A stretch of DNA of 64,000 nt from Mariniblastus sp. Lineage in GTDB: Bacteria; Planctomycetota; Planctomycetia; Pirellulales; Pirellulaceae. The DNA is taken from positions 1 through 64,000 of the forward strand of contig JAKVBG010000020.1 in the NCBI GenBank assembly GCA_022447605.1, in the 5' to 3' direction. Shown here piece after piece: positions 1-9,431 of this stretch. Each line of letters opens with the position of its first letter. The first letter of the stretch is position 1. A program made the position numbers and the translations under genes. The notes below the pieces were generated by a model that was not told the origin of the DNA, ran no database searches, and worked only from the letters and a program-made list of their open reading frames with translations.

Positions 1-126
1 GGGACCGTGTTCGACGTGCGGACGTTTGACCGGATCCTGGCCCGCAGTGTCAACGGCGGCGAGGATGTGGCCGAACTGTTCGACGTCGATTACGAGTTCG
101 AACTCGAAGGGGACTGGAACAGCTAA
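1..126 (+). CDS. C-terminal fragment of an unidentified protein
   Basis: An open frame enters from the left edge in frame 1 and ends with TAA at 124-126, giving 41 residues of a C-terminus that is acidic near its end (tail EGDWNS). It stops 12 bases before the convergent stop codon of the DUF1501 gene. The fragment is too short to assign; no motif is recognisable. It is called as coding because the frame is open from the first base and the gap to the next gene is as short as elsewhere in this window. Confidence 0.5.
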   Translation, partial: GTVFDVRTFDRILARSVNGGEDVAELFDVDYEFELEGDWNS

Positions 127-138
127 AGGCGTTTCGAC

Positions 139-1533
139 TCAGCGAAGGATTTCGTTGACGACCCGGCCATGAACATCGGTCAGGCGAAAATCGCGGCCCG
201 CGTGGCGATACGTCAAACGCTCGTGGTCGACCCCCAACAGATGCAACATGGTGGCGTGCAGATCGTGCGTGTGGACCGCGTCGGCGGCGGTCCGAATCCC
301 GTATTCATCGGAACGACCGTGCACCAAGCCACCTTGGACGCCTCCCCCGGCCATCCAGGAGGAGAAACAATGTTTGTGGTGCTCGCGCCCGGCGTGATCG
401 GCCGTTTCGTGGAACGGCGTGCGGCCAAACTCGGTGGTCCAAACAACCAAGGTCCGCTCCAGCATGCCGCGCTGCTTCAGATCGGTCAACAACCCGGCAA
501 TCGGCTGGTCGATCGCCTGCGCCAACCGTTGGTGATCCGCCATATTGGCGTGCGAGTCCCAGTTGTGGCTCGAACCGACATCGATCAGCTCGAGGAACCG
601 CACGCCCCGCTCGGCCAGCCGGCGGGCGACCAGGCATTGCCAGCCGAACCCCGAGGTTACCCCGCGCTGGAGACCGTAAAGTTCCAGGGTCGACTCGGTC
701 TCCCCGGATAGATCAAACGCTTCAGGCGCCTCGCGCTGCATACCAAACGCCGTTTCAAACGAACGAATACGGGCTTCCAGCATCGTATCCGTCTCGCGCG
801 TGGCTTGATGCTGCTGGTTCAACAGAGCCCGAAAGTCAAGTTCCTGTTGCTGCAAAGCCGCATCCCCCAAAGGCGATTCCGCGTAAGGCAATGGCTTTTC
901 TCCCGGCATGACGTGCGTCCCCTGGTGACAGGCAGGCAGGAAATCACTCCCCCACGTCTGCGACCCAGCGTACGGTGCGGCCGGGGCCAACACCATGAAG
1001 GAGGGTAAATTCTGGTTGACACTCCCCAGTCCGTAGCTGACCCACGAGCCAGCGCTCGGCCGGGGAAACTGCGCCGAACCGGTGTGCGCGGCCAAGGTCG
1101 CCTTGTCATGACCATCACTGTCGCAATGCATCGCATTCAGGACACAGAGATCGTCGACCATCGAACCGATGTGCGGAAACAGTTCGCTCACCCAGGCTCC
1201 ACTCTGGCCATACTGCTGAAAGGAATAACGTGGCTTGACCAGGAACCGCTGAAACTCGCCGGAAACATTCAGCCAACGGGAAGCGGTGATCGTCTTGCCG
1301 TGATCGGTCGTCAACTGAGGACGATGATTGAACGAATCGACATGCGAGACGCCCCCGGTGGAGTAGAGGAAAATGACCCGGTCCGCCGACGCCGGGTGAT
1401 GCCGGTGGTTGATTCCGGCCCGATCATCGTCGCCTATCCCCTGTTCCGACAACATCCCTGCCAAGGCGACCGCTCCCAGGCCACCCGAGGCGCGACGGAG
1501 GAATTCTCGGCGACTGGCCGGTGTCTGATTCAT
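139..1533 (-). CDS. DUF1501 family secreted protein (Tat signal)
   Basis: A 464-residue protein of the DUF1501 (PF07394) family, abundant in planctomycetes and distantly sulfatase/alkaline-phosphatase-like. The N-terminus carries a twin-arginine signal (SRREFLRRA) followed by a small hydrophobic stretch, so export in folded form is expected. Family-like blocks include the GGVSHVDSFNHRP segment near residue 60 and TTEFGRTPF followed by GREHH near the C-terminus. The ATG at 1533 is chosen over an in-frame upstream codon because AAAGGGGGAAGAG lies just before it. It follows the PSD1 gene by 13 bases, the standard planctomycete pairing, so the two are probably co-transcribed. The biochemical function of the pair is unknown; a link to degradation or uptake of complex glycans is often inferred. 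Confidence 0.9.
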   Translation of the reverse strand: MNQTPASRREFLRRASGGLGAVALAGMLSEQGIGDDDRAGINHRHHPASADRVIFLYSTGGVSHVDSFNHRPQLTTDHGKTITASRWLNVSGEFQRFLVKPRYSFQQYGQSGAWVSELFPHIGSMVDDLCVLNAMHCDSDGHDKATLAAHTGSAQFPRPSAGSWVSYGLGSVNQNLPSFMVLAPAAPYAGSQTWGSDFLPACHQGTHVMPGEKPLPYAESPLGDAALQQQELDFRALLNQQHQATRETDTMLEARIRSFETAFGMQREAPEAFDLSGETESTLELYGLQRGVTSGFGWQCLVARRLAERGVRFLELIDVGSSHNWDSHANMADHQRLAQAIDQPIAGLLTDLKQRGMLERTLVVWTTEFGRTPFHETADHAGREHHKHCFSSWMAGGGVQGGLVHGRSDEYGIRTAADAVHTHDLHATMLHLLGVDHERLTYRHAGRDFRLTDVHGRVVNEILR

Positions 1534-1546
1534 TCTCTTCCCCCTT

Positions 1547-4500
1547 TCAATCGACAAACAGAAATGCATTACTGGTCAACAAGACCCGGGACAAGGCGGC
1601 CCAGGCGGCGATCTCGGTGTCCCCCGGATCGTCCTTGCCCACCCGTTTCTCGCGGTAATCGGTCAGGAACCGAACGGCCTGTTCGACGACTTCGGTTTCG
1701 GGCTTCACACCGCACGATGTTTCAAATGCCCAGGTAACCTTGGCTCGATCGTCGCCCGACACGGAAACGATTCGTTGGGCAAAATGCTCTGCCTGTTCAT
1801 GAATGAAGGGCGAGTTCAACAGAAACAACGCTTGGGTCGACGTCATCGTTGGCCGCCGCGTCGCCACGCTCTGATTCGGATCGGCCGCGTCGAACAAGGC
1901 GAGGTACGGATGCCTCCGATTCCGCTGCAGCATCAGGTAGACGCTCCGGTGATTCGAATCGTAAATCGCGTGGAACGGGTCATGGATCGTATAATTCCAA
2001 CTCGTGACTGGGGGAAACGGATGCCGTCCCGGCACCGTCCGGTCGAGTTGACCACTGGTCGCCAGTACGGCATCGCGTATCGACTCGGCATCGAGGTGAC
2101 GCCGGGGAAAACGCCAGTGGTATCGATTCTGGGGATCGATGGCGAGATTCGCTTCATTGCCCTGACTGACCAGCTGGTACGTGCGGGAATTCATGATCCG
2201 CCGATGCAACGCCTTGACCGACCAACCCGCTTCGACAAACTCATTCGCCAACCAATCCAATAGTTCCGGATGCGTCGGCCGCGTGCCCCGTGAACCGAAG
2301 TCACTCGGCGTGGCCACGATTCCCTGCCCAAAATGCCAGTGCCAGACGCGATTGACGAACACCCGCGCCGTCAACGGGTTCGTCGGGCGGGTGAGCCAGT
2401 CGGCCAGATCGAGACGACCACTGCCCGACGGATCGGCAATCGGTTCGCTGCCGAACAACTCCAGGTTGCGACGTGGAATTTCATCGCCCAACCGATGCGG
2501 CTCGCCCCGTTGCTGAAGCCGCGCATTGACGGGGGTCCCCTCGGTGACGGCGTAGGCAACCGGGAAGGCAGGTGCTGCCGATACCGATTGCTGGCCGGCC
2601 GTCAATTCGTTGATCTCGAGATCGATCTTCGCCAGGCGGTCTGCCGTGTCCGGTTCGACCAGACGAGGTGCAACGGACACCTGACCCGGCTCGCCAAAAG
2701 CGACCGCCTGCAACCCGACATTATCGATATCCCGAGCGCAGGCAGGCTGATTCACATGCCCATAAGCATCGCAAATGAAGCAATCGACCACCCCATCCCA
2801 GTGCGGGCCGGTCGCCTTCTTTTCAAACACGGTCAGATCGCCCACCGTTCCGACGATCCCCGCGTACGTGCGGGTAGCGGGATCAATCGTTATGCAGAGC
2901 GTGTACCACGTCCCCGGCACCAGTTTACGAACGACCTCCCACTGCTCCCCATTGCGGATGGCAAATTCGGTCGATGTGGCGCTGCATTCGACGGCCAATG
3001 ACTGCACGACGCCCCGCCCGAGATAGAGCCGAAAGGCGCCTGCTTGTGTGGAGGAGGCCACCGGCCGAAAGTCGACCGTAAAATGCATCTGTTTGTCCAC
3101 GGTCGCTCGCAGCCCGTGGGCAAAAACATAGCGGAGACCGTCGGTCGGCAGACCGCTGCCGAGCCTGACCCCCAATTTTCCAGCCGGATGGACGTGATCG
3201 TACGGGCTTTGCGCCTCGACCGTCAGTTCGACCGGTCCCGCGCTGACCCACGGTTCGCCCAGTGGTTGGCCGCCCGCCTGGGACTCGAAACCGAGATCCA
3301 CACCGCCGGCCAGAAAAGCCGGGTCGAGCTCGGCCCGTTCCGTTTTCAAATCGGCAAGTCGCTCGGCCAGTTTCGCCAGGTTTGCCTGCTTGGCCGTTTC
3401 TAACTGCACGGCGCGCTCCGGCGGAACCAGCGGGACGAAATGCGCCGGACGTTTCTGCTCCTCGCCCCCCGGGAAAGCCCAACGGGAACTTTGCAGGATC
3501 CCGTACAGCGCATAATAATCGGCCGCGGACACCGGATCGTATTTATGGTCGTGACAGCGGGCACACCCCAACGAAAGGCCGAGGAAAGAGCGACCCACCG
3601 AGTCGATCACATCGGCAAAATCGAGATACTGATAGTCCGGCGATGCCTTGTAGCCGTACCGTTTACCGACCGCCAGGAATCCTGTCGCCGTCACACAACC
3701 GGCGTACTCATCCTGTGGAACGTCACGGGCCAGAATATCCCCGGCAATCTGTTCGCGCACGAACTCATCATACGGTTTGTCTGTGTTGAAGGCCTCGATC
3801 ACCCAGTCACGGTAGCGGGTCGCTTCGGGTACCGGGTAATCCGCACCATCCCCCGCCGTGTCGGCATAGCGAGCGACATCCAGCCAGTGACGCCCCCAAC
3901 GTTCGCCATAAGCGGGGGAGGCGAGCAGGCGATCGACCAGGGATGCAAACGCGTCGTCGGATCGATCGTTCAAAAAGGTTTCCACTTCCTGGCGGGTCGG
4001 CGGCAGACCGGTCAGGTCGAACGTGGCGCGACGAATCAGCGTCCGGCGGTCGGCCAGCGGCATGGGCGTTAATTGTTGGGCCTGCATCTCATTCAAGACG
4101 AATGCGTCGATCGGGTTTTCTGACCAGTCCGCCGATTCAACCGGTGGCGGATCCCGCTTCTGCACAGGCTGGAAGGACCAGAACGAGGCAGCTTCCTCGA
4201 GGCTCATCCTTTGCGTGGGGGCCAACGCCGTGTCCGTCCGGGGATCGAAGGCACCCCGTTCGACCCACGTTTCCAGGATGGCGATCTCGCGCTCCGTCAA
4301 ACGTTGGTCGGGTGGCATCTGCAGATCGGCGTCTTCGTGTTTCACCGCCTGGATCAGCAAACTTTGCGCCGCCTCCCCAGCCACGATGGCCGCCCCACGG
4401 TCCCCGCCGCGCCGCCAACCTTCCCGCGTATCGAGTCTTAATCCGCTTTCCTGTTTTTTCTCGCCGTGGCACGATTGACAATGCTTCACCAACAGAGGAC

Positions 4501-4624
4501 GGACGTTCGATTCGAAGAAATCGGGGTCCGACTGGGCAAAACAGAGAGGCAGCTGGGAAAGCGGCGAGAGCGCCAGCGCGGTGATCGCAATCAGGCGGAT
4601 CGGGATGCGCAACGGGAACCACAC
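1547..4624 (-). CDS. PSD1 / DUF1549-DUF1553 protein with cytochrome c-type domain
   Basis: A 1025-residue secreted protein. Order of parts: signal peptide (about 1-30), planctomycete cytochrome c-type domain (PF07635) with a haem-binding CQSCH near residue 50, DUF1549 (PF07583, about 150-400, including CARCHDHKYDP), a beta-rich concanavalin/LamG-like insert in the middle (about 450-640), and DUF1553 (PF07587) at the C-terminus, recognisable by NPLTARVFVNRVWHWHFGQG and RRRHLDAE-like arginine-rich text. Translation appears to start at a GTG (4622-4624); no ATG is in frame nearby and the Shine-Dalgarno is poor, so the start is uncertain. It is the upstream partner of the DUF1501 gene. Role unknown; likely a periplasmic or surface redox or carbohydrate-related protein. 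Confidence 0.9.
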   Translation of the reverse strand: MWFPLRIPIRLIAITALALSPLSQLPLCFAQSDPDFFESNVRPLLVKHCQSCHGEKKQESGLRLDTREGWRRGGDRGAAIVAGEAAQSLLIQAVKHEDADLQMPPDQRLTEREIAILETWVERGAFDPRTDTALAPTQRMSLEEAASFWSFQPVQKRDPPPVESADWSENPIDAFVLNEMQAQQLTPMPLADRRTLIRRATFDLTGLPPTRQEVETFLNDRSDDAFASLVDRLLASPAYGERWGRHWLDVARYADTAGDGADYPVPEATRYRDWVIEAFNTDKPYDEFVREQIAGDILARDVPQDEYAGCVTATGFLAVGKRYGYKASPDYQYLDFADVIDSVGRSFLGLSLGCARCHDHKYDPVSAADYYALYGILQSSRWAFPGGEEQKRPAHFVPLVPPERAVQLETAKQANLAKLAERLADLKTERAELDPAFLAGGVDLGFESQAGGQPLGEPWVSAGPVELTVEAQSPYDHVHPAGKLGVRLGSGLPTDGLRYVFAHGLRATVDKQMHFTVDFRPVASSTQAGAFRLYLGRGVVQSLAVECSATSTEFAIRNGEQWEVVRKLVPGTWYTLCITIDPATRTYAGIVGTVGDLTVFEKKATGPHWDGVVDCFICDAYGHVNQPACARDIDNVGLQAVAFGEPGQVSVAPRLVEPDTADRLAKIDLEINELTAGQQSVSAAPAFPVAYAVTEGTPVNARLQQRGEPHRLGDEIPRRNLELFGSEPIADPSGSGRLDLADWLTRPTNPLTARVFVNRVWHWHFGQGIVATPSDFGSRGTRPTHPELLDWLANEFVEAGWSVKALHRRIMNSRTYQLVSQGNEANLAIDPQNRYHWRFPRRHLDAESIRDAVLATSGQLDRTVPGRHPFPPVTSWNYTIHDPFHAIYDSNHRSVYLMLQRNRRHPYLALFDAADPNQSVATRRPTMTSTQALFLLNSPFIHEQAEHFAQRIVSVSGDDRAKVTWAFETSCGVKPETEVVEQAVRFLTDYREKRVGKDDPGDTEIAAWAALSRVLLTSNAFLFVD

Positions 4625-4831
4625 AGGCAGGCACCAAGTCGGTTTTCATGAACTGGAAACATGGCGATCCACGAATCTTCAAACCGTGAATCACCACTCC
4701 CGACTGTTGATTTTACCTATCCCGCGATCGGCGCCAGTCAGGAAGCCGCTTTTTTTCGCCATTTTGTGCTGACACCCGCGAAAAAACATCACCGCAAAGC
4801 CACCCGCCCTCCGTGCGTTGCCCGAAATCGT

Positions 4832-5158
4832 TCAAGGGCCCGCCGGGCGGTCATCGATAATGGCGTAAAACTCGTAAGCCGGCTCTTCGTACGGGTGGAA
4901 CTGCTGGATCAGTTCGACGGCGCGTGACTTCAAATCGTCCGGGCAGAGCATCTCGATTCGCAATTCCTCGACCGTCTCCTGCTGATCCGTCTGGCCCAGG
5001 TGCGGGTCGGCCGCATCGGTCGGCATGAATTCACCCGTCCCCCTCAGCGTGAACGCGCAATTCCGGTAATCGCCCTGTCGACCGAGCCCGGCCTCCCACA
5101 AGGCCCGTTTCAAGTCTTCCGAGTTCGCCTCGGGTACAAACACCACCAGCTTCAACAT
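4832..5158 (-). CDS. Stand-alone NIF3/YqfO insert-domain protein (COG3323-like)
   Basis: A 108-residue cytosolic protein that corresponds to the PII/CutA-like domain inserted in NIF3/YqfO proteins, here as a free polypeptide. The N-terminal strand MLKLVVFVPEANSEDLKRAL, the GRQGDY.NCAF glycine turn, the FMPTDAADPHLG stretch and the terminal HPYEEPAYEFYAI motif are characteristic of that domain. The family is thought to bind metals or small ligands, but function is not established. It lies 56 bases downstream of the M14-S9 peptidase gene on the same strand and could share its transcript. Confidence 0.8.
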   Translation of the reverse strand: MLKLVVFVPEANSEDLKRALWEAGLGRQGDYRNCAFTLRGTGEFMPTDAADPHLGQTDQQETVEELRIEMLCPDDLKSRAVELIQQFHPYEEPAYEFYAIIDDRPAGP

Positions 5159-5214
5159 CGCATGTCTCTTTCCGTACGTCCTGCCTCACCTACGGGCACC
5201 GGCCCGGGAACGCG

Positions 5215-8200
5215 TTACAGGTTTTCCTTGACAAAATCGAACATCAACTGGTGCAAGTGTCGCAACTGTTCCGGGTCACGAACCGAGTGCCGCGCCTCGG
5301 GGTAGATCATCAATTCGAACTGTTTGCCCGCCTCCTGCAACGCCTTGGCCAGTTGCAGCGAGTTGCTCATATGGACGTTCTCATCAATCGAACCGTGGAT
5401 CAACAACATCTTGCCGTGCAGGTCACCGGCGGCCTTGATGACCGAGGTCTTTTCGTAACCCTCCGGGTTGTCCTGAGGCAAACCCATCAGTCGCTCGGTA
5501 TAGATCGTGTCGTAGTTCCGCCAATCGGTCACCGGCGCGCCGGAAATCCCCATTTTGAAATGGTCGGAGTGCGTCATGGCGTAAGCGGTCATGTAGCCGC
5601 CATAGCTCCAGCCCCAGATCCCGATCCGATCCGGATCGACCCAGTGTTGTTTTTTCAACCACTCGACCCCGCTCTCGATATCCTTCAATTCATTTTCAGC
5701 CAGGTTCCGGTGGATCGGCCAGACATGCTTCGAACTGCGGTAGCTGGCCGACCGATTATCGCACATCCAGATCACGTAACCTTGCTGTGCCAGCATCTGG
5801 TGCCAGAGGTACCAATCACCCCCAAACCGATTGCGAACGCGGGGAGCTTGAGGTCCAGCGTAGATATGGAACAGGACCGGATACTTCTTAGCAGAATCAA
5901 AATCGGGCGGGGTGATCACCAGCGCGTCCATCGGCTGTTCGCTTTTGCGTTCGACCAGGCCAAATTCATGTCGGCCCAAACGGAGATACTCAAACCGATC
6001 GTCGTTGCTGACATTCAGCCGGCGCAGCTTCGTCCCATCGGCCCGGAACAGGTGAAACTGGTCCGGTTGATCCACGCTGCTGTGGGAATCGATAAAATAC
6101 TGGGCGTCGTCGCTGAACTTCGCGCTGTGGGTCCCCCTCCCAGTCGTCAGTTGTTTGAGGTCAGCCGTCTTCACATCGAGCCGATAGACGTGCAGGTCGT
6201 ACGCGGCCTCCCGCGCCGATGAGAAATAGAGCTGGTCCTGCGGGGCATCGAAGGCGAGCAGGTCGCGGACCTCCCACTCCCCCTCGGTCAGCTGTTTCTG
6301 CAGTTTCCCATCCGCGCTGTACAGGTAGACATGCCGGTAGCCGTCGCGGGGACTGAGCCAGAGGAAACTCCCATCAGTCCGCCAATACGGTTCGCCGGGT
6401 GATTCGATCCAGGCAGGAGTCTGGTCGCGGAACAGGACCCGCGGGTTCTTACCGTCCGGGTCGGTCGCCACCAGGTCGAGCCAGGTCTGGGCCCGGTCCT
6501 GGACCTGCAACAGCAGCTGCTGCCCATCGGGGGACCAACTGACCCAGGAGACGAGGATCGGCTCGTCGCCGTAACGACTGAGGTCGACCCAATTCGTCTT
6601 CGCCTCGCCACTTTTCCAGTCCGTCACACCGACCCGCACCTGCGGGTTCGGGTCTCCCGCCTTGGGGTAGCTCATCACATCGGTCGAATTGACCACCGGC
6701 AGATGATCGACGATCGGAAACGTCCGCACGCCGGTTTCATCCAGTTCCAGGAAAGCGACCGCCTGGGAATCGGGCCGCCACCAGTACCCTTTGAAATTGC
6801 CCCGACCATACAACTCTTCCTGGTAAACCCAATCGAGTTTACCCGTCATCAGTTTGCGTTCCGACACAGCGTCCTTTTGGCCAATCACTACGCGGGCTCC
6901 GGTCGGCAGATTCCAGAGGTTCAGCTGACCATCGTGAAACGCGATCGCCTCGTCGCCGGGAGAAAAGGTGACCACGTCGAGCGGCGCCTGGCCGTCCCCC
7001 AGGCGGATCGCTTTCTTCTCCTGCTGGTCGATCAGAGCCGCATCGTTCCCCACCTGGACGACCGCGTAACGACCCGTCGCCGACCAGGTCGGGTTCGCAA
7101 CGGCCAGGGAATCGGCCCGTTCTTCCTCAAACCCGGCCGCTACCAGCAGAGGGGCTACACCCCGCAAACTCCGTCCCCCTCCCCGGCTGATCGCGCCCGT
7201 TTCGGCGTCCATCAACAGCTTGCGGCCAAAACTCTCGGTCTCCAGCTGGTTCCCATTGACCCATTGCGGCGCTCTGACCGGGGGGACCACTTTGTTGGGC
7301 CCATGGATTGTATCCAGATCGATTTTTCCGGTCGGCATGACGTCGTCGATCGGTTCACTCACCAGCTTCGTCGGGCTGGGCAGACGCATTACGGGATACT
7401 CGGCGCCAACTTGCAAGTCGTCATCAAAGAAATTCCAGACGACCAGCCCGTCATCCGATTCGCTCTCCAACAGGTAACCGGCCAGTTTGGCCAATGGCTG
7501 ATCCATCGGCACGATCAACGTTCCCTCCGGGATCTCCCGTTCTTCCCGCTGACGTTCCGTCTCCAGTTGGACCATTTTGTGTCGCTGGAAGACCCGTTTC
7601 GAGTTGTCAAAATTGACCACGCGGTCGATTTCGACCGGCAGTTTCACCGTCTCCTCCAACGCTTCTACCCGGATCCCATGCTTCAACAGCCGGTCGACCT
7701 GGCGCGAATAATCACTCGGGATCAGGTAGGCGTACGGCATCGGCGAGGTGGCGGTCGATTCGTACCGTCCAAAAAACTGGCATTCGAGGTCGACTTTCTC
7801 ATCACCGTCATAACCTTTGATCGTGACCGGTTCACTGAAATCGGTCAGCTTGGCCGCCAGTGAGAGGGGAATGCGCTGCGGATCGGTCCGCGCCGCTTCG
7901 ATCAGCCGACGATCGACGTCCGCCAACAGAGAAGTGATCGGTTCATGATGTTCATTCAGGTAATCGATACAGTGGGTCACGAATTTCTTGCTATCCATGA
8001 TCCGGTCGTGGTAACTGTTATAGGCGTACGCCTCGGAAAGGATCGTCATCCGTCCCCGCAAGGCACCGTACTCGGTGCTGTACCGAGGTTCGTACCCGTA
8101 CGTCGACCAGGAGGTCTTCTCCCGGTTCAGGTTGCCGTAATAGAACGTCAACGTACCATCCTTTTCCATTCGCCGCGTTACTTCGGGCATCATCTTGACC

Positions 8201-8925
8201 CGCATGAAATCGCGAATCGCCGCATCGACGGCCGGGTTATGGGGGATGTCATACGTTAAGCCGTACTGGTGACGGGAACCGTTGGTCGTATGGCAATCGA
8301 TAAACAGATCCGGGTCCGCGCGGTCCATCAGCCCGACCAACGCTTGCGCCTCGGGGGAATCGATCTTCATGAAGTCGCGGTTGAGATCCAGGTTTTGCGC
8401 ATTCTCGCGTCGCCCCATGCCGTCGACCGGGCCGTCCTGACCCGGGCGGTTCATTTTGCCCATTCGGTCGTTCCCGTCAGCGTTGTAGTTGGGAGCGATG
8501 ATCACGACCAGGTTCTCCAGCCAGGGATGTTCCGGGTTGTGCGTCAACTCGCGCAACAACATCAACAGCCCCTCTTTCCCGGCGCATTCGCCACTGTGGA
8601 TATTGCCGATCACCAGCACGACCGCCCGCTCATCCTCCTGCCCCAGTTCGTACGGGCCACGGGCCACGATTGCGGCGACCATCTGGCGGCCTTCGACCGT
8701 TTCTCCAAATTCGATTTTCTGGACGTGCTCCGCCTGCTGGGCGCACTGGTCGACAAAGTCGACGACTTGCTGCGACGTACTGGTCGCCTGAAAATCACTC
8801 GATTCAGCCACCGTTTTCGGTTGATCCTGGGGTTTGATCACGGCAAAAACCTCTCCCTCAAGGCAACCAATACCGAACAGTAACAGGCCTAAACGACTCA
8901 GGTTCTTTTTCATGGGGGATAACAC
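5215..8925 (-). CDS. Fusion peptidase: M14 zinc carboxypeptidase + S9 dipeptidyl peptidase IV
   Basis: A 1236-residue secreted protein. After a signal peptide (about 1-28) comes an M14 carboxypeptidase domain (about 50-340) with zinc ligands H110 and E113 in GNIHSGE, H212 in DCHTTNG, the NLDLNRDF block (178-185) and catalytic-type E298 in ILSEAYAY. A linker of about 200 residues leads to a DPP IV-like beta-propeller (about 570-980) and an S9 alpha/beta hydrolase at the C-terminus with the triad S1107 (GWSYGG), D1181 (GSIDEN) and H1213 (EARHS). All catalytic residues of both enzymes are present. It would combine carboxypeptidase and Xaa-Pro-type peptidase activity in one periplasmic chain. The first codon is GTG at 8925; an in-frame ATG at 8913 (MKKNLSR) is equally plausible. 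Confidence 0.9.
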   Translation of the reverse strand: MLSPMKKNLSRLGLLLFGIGCLEGEVFAVIKPQDQPKTVAESSDFQATSTSQQVVDFVDQCAQQAEHVQKIEFGETVEGRQMVAAIVARGPYELGQEDERAVVLVIGNIHSGECAGKEGLLMLLRELTHNPEHPWLENLVVIIAPNYNADGNDRMGKMNRPGQDGPVDGMGRRENAQNLDLNRDFMKIDSPEAQALVGLMDRADPDLFIDCHTTNGSRHQYGLTYDIPHNPAVDAAIRDFMRVKMMPEVTRRMEKDGTLTFYYGNLNREKTSWSTYGYEPRYSTEYGALRGRMTILSEAYAYNSYHDRIMDSKKFVTHCIDYLNEHHEPITSLLADVDRRLIEAARTDPQRIPLSLAAKLTDFSEPVTIKGYDGDEKVDLECQFFGRYESTATSPMPYAYLIPSDYSRQVDRLLKHGIRVEALEETVKLPVEIDRVVNFDNSKRVFQRHKMVQLETERQREEREIPEGTLIVPMDQPLAKLAGYLLESESDDGLVVWNFFDDDLQVGAEYPVMRLPSPTKLVSEPIDDVMPTGKIDLDTIHGPNKVVPPVRAPQWVNGNQLETESFGRKLLMDAETGAISRGGGRSLRGVAPLLVAAGFEEERADSLAVANPTWSATGRYAVVQVGNDAALIDQQEKKAIRLGDGQAPLDVVTFSPGDEAIAFHDGQLNLWNLPTGARVVIGQKDAVSERKLMTGKLDWVYQEELYGRGNFKGYWWRPDSQAVAFLELDETGVRTFPIVDHLPVVNSTDVMSYPKAGDPNPQVRVGVTDWKSGEAKTNWVDLSRYGDEPILVSWVSWSPDGQQLLLQVQDRAQTWLDLVATDPDGKNPRVLFRDQTPAWIESPGEPYWRTDGSFLWLSPRDGYRHVYLYSADGKLQKQLTEGEWEVRDLLAFDAPQDQLYFSSAREAAYDLHVYRLDVKTADLKQLTTGRGTHSAKFSDDAQYFIDSHSSVDQPDQFHLFRADGTKLRRLNVSNDDRFEYLRLGRHEFGLVERKSEQPMDALVITPPDFDSAKKYPVLFHIYAGPQAPRVRNRFGGDWYLWHQMLAQQGYVIWMCDNRSASYRSSKHVWPIHRNLAENELKDIESGVEWLKKQHWVDPDRIGIWGWSYGGYMTAYAMTHSDHFKMGISGAPVTDWRNYDTIYTERLMGLPQDNPEGYEKTSVIKAAGDLHGKMLLIHGSIDENVHMSNSLQLAKALQEAGKQFELMIYPEARHSVRDPEQLRHLHQLMFDFVKENL

Positions 8926-9005
8926 CGATTGTTAAAAGTCTGGATTCCATCGAAAATGCTCATGGCTCACATTTCATCCGTTTCCTCGACCGGTATTTTA
9001 ACATC

Positions 9006-9431
9006 ATGGAAATTCAAAACCGAGTAGGAGCCCGCTGGATTGCCACCGGTGCCCTGCTGGCCGCCCTGGCCGTCATTCTGGGCGCTTACGGGGCCCATGG
9101 ACTGGCGGCCGTGGTCGAGTCGATGGACGAATCGGCCAAACGGCTGGCCAACTGGGAAACGGCGGCCCATTACCAGATGATTCACTCGGTCGGGCTGATC
9201 GCAATTGGCCTGCTGGCCGCCCATTACGGGGGGAGCCGGCTCTTCACCGCGGCGGGTTGCCTGTTCCTGCTGGGGATCCTGCTCTTCTCGGGCGGGCTGT
9301 ACACCTGGGTTTTGACCGACAACCGACCGGCCGTCCTCGTGGTGCCGCTCGGCGGACTCTCCTTTATCCTCGGTTGGCTGGCCATCGCCTGTCGCTTCCT
9401 GATCATCGCCGGAAGGGGAAGCGATCGATGA
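9006..9431 (+). CDS. DUF423 family membrane protein
   Basis: A 141-residue integral membrane protein with four predicted transmembrane segments (about 12-32, 60-78, 83-103, 113-133). The N-terminal pattern GALLAALAVILGAYGAHGL and the HYQMIHSVGLI block are diagnostic of DUF423 (PF04241, YgdD-like). Function of the family is unknown. Its TGA overlaps the ATG of the next gene (ATGA at 9428-9431), so the two are translationally coupled. It is divergent from the M14-S9 peptidase, with 80 bases between them. Confidence 0.88.
   Translation: MEIQNRVGARWIATGALLAALAVILGAYGAHGLAAVVESMDESAKRLANWETAAHYQMIHSVGLIAIGLLAAHYGGSRLFTAAGCLFLLGILLFSGGLYTWVLTDNRPAVLVVPLGGLSFILGWLAIACRFLIIAGRGSDR

Noticed and set aside
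5251-8883. Several long plus-strand frames (323, 386, 204 codons) opposite the M14-S9 peptidase
   Set aside because: They are antisense to a gene with intact catalytic motifs and read as shadow sequence.
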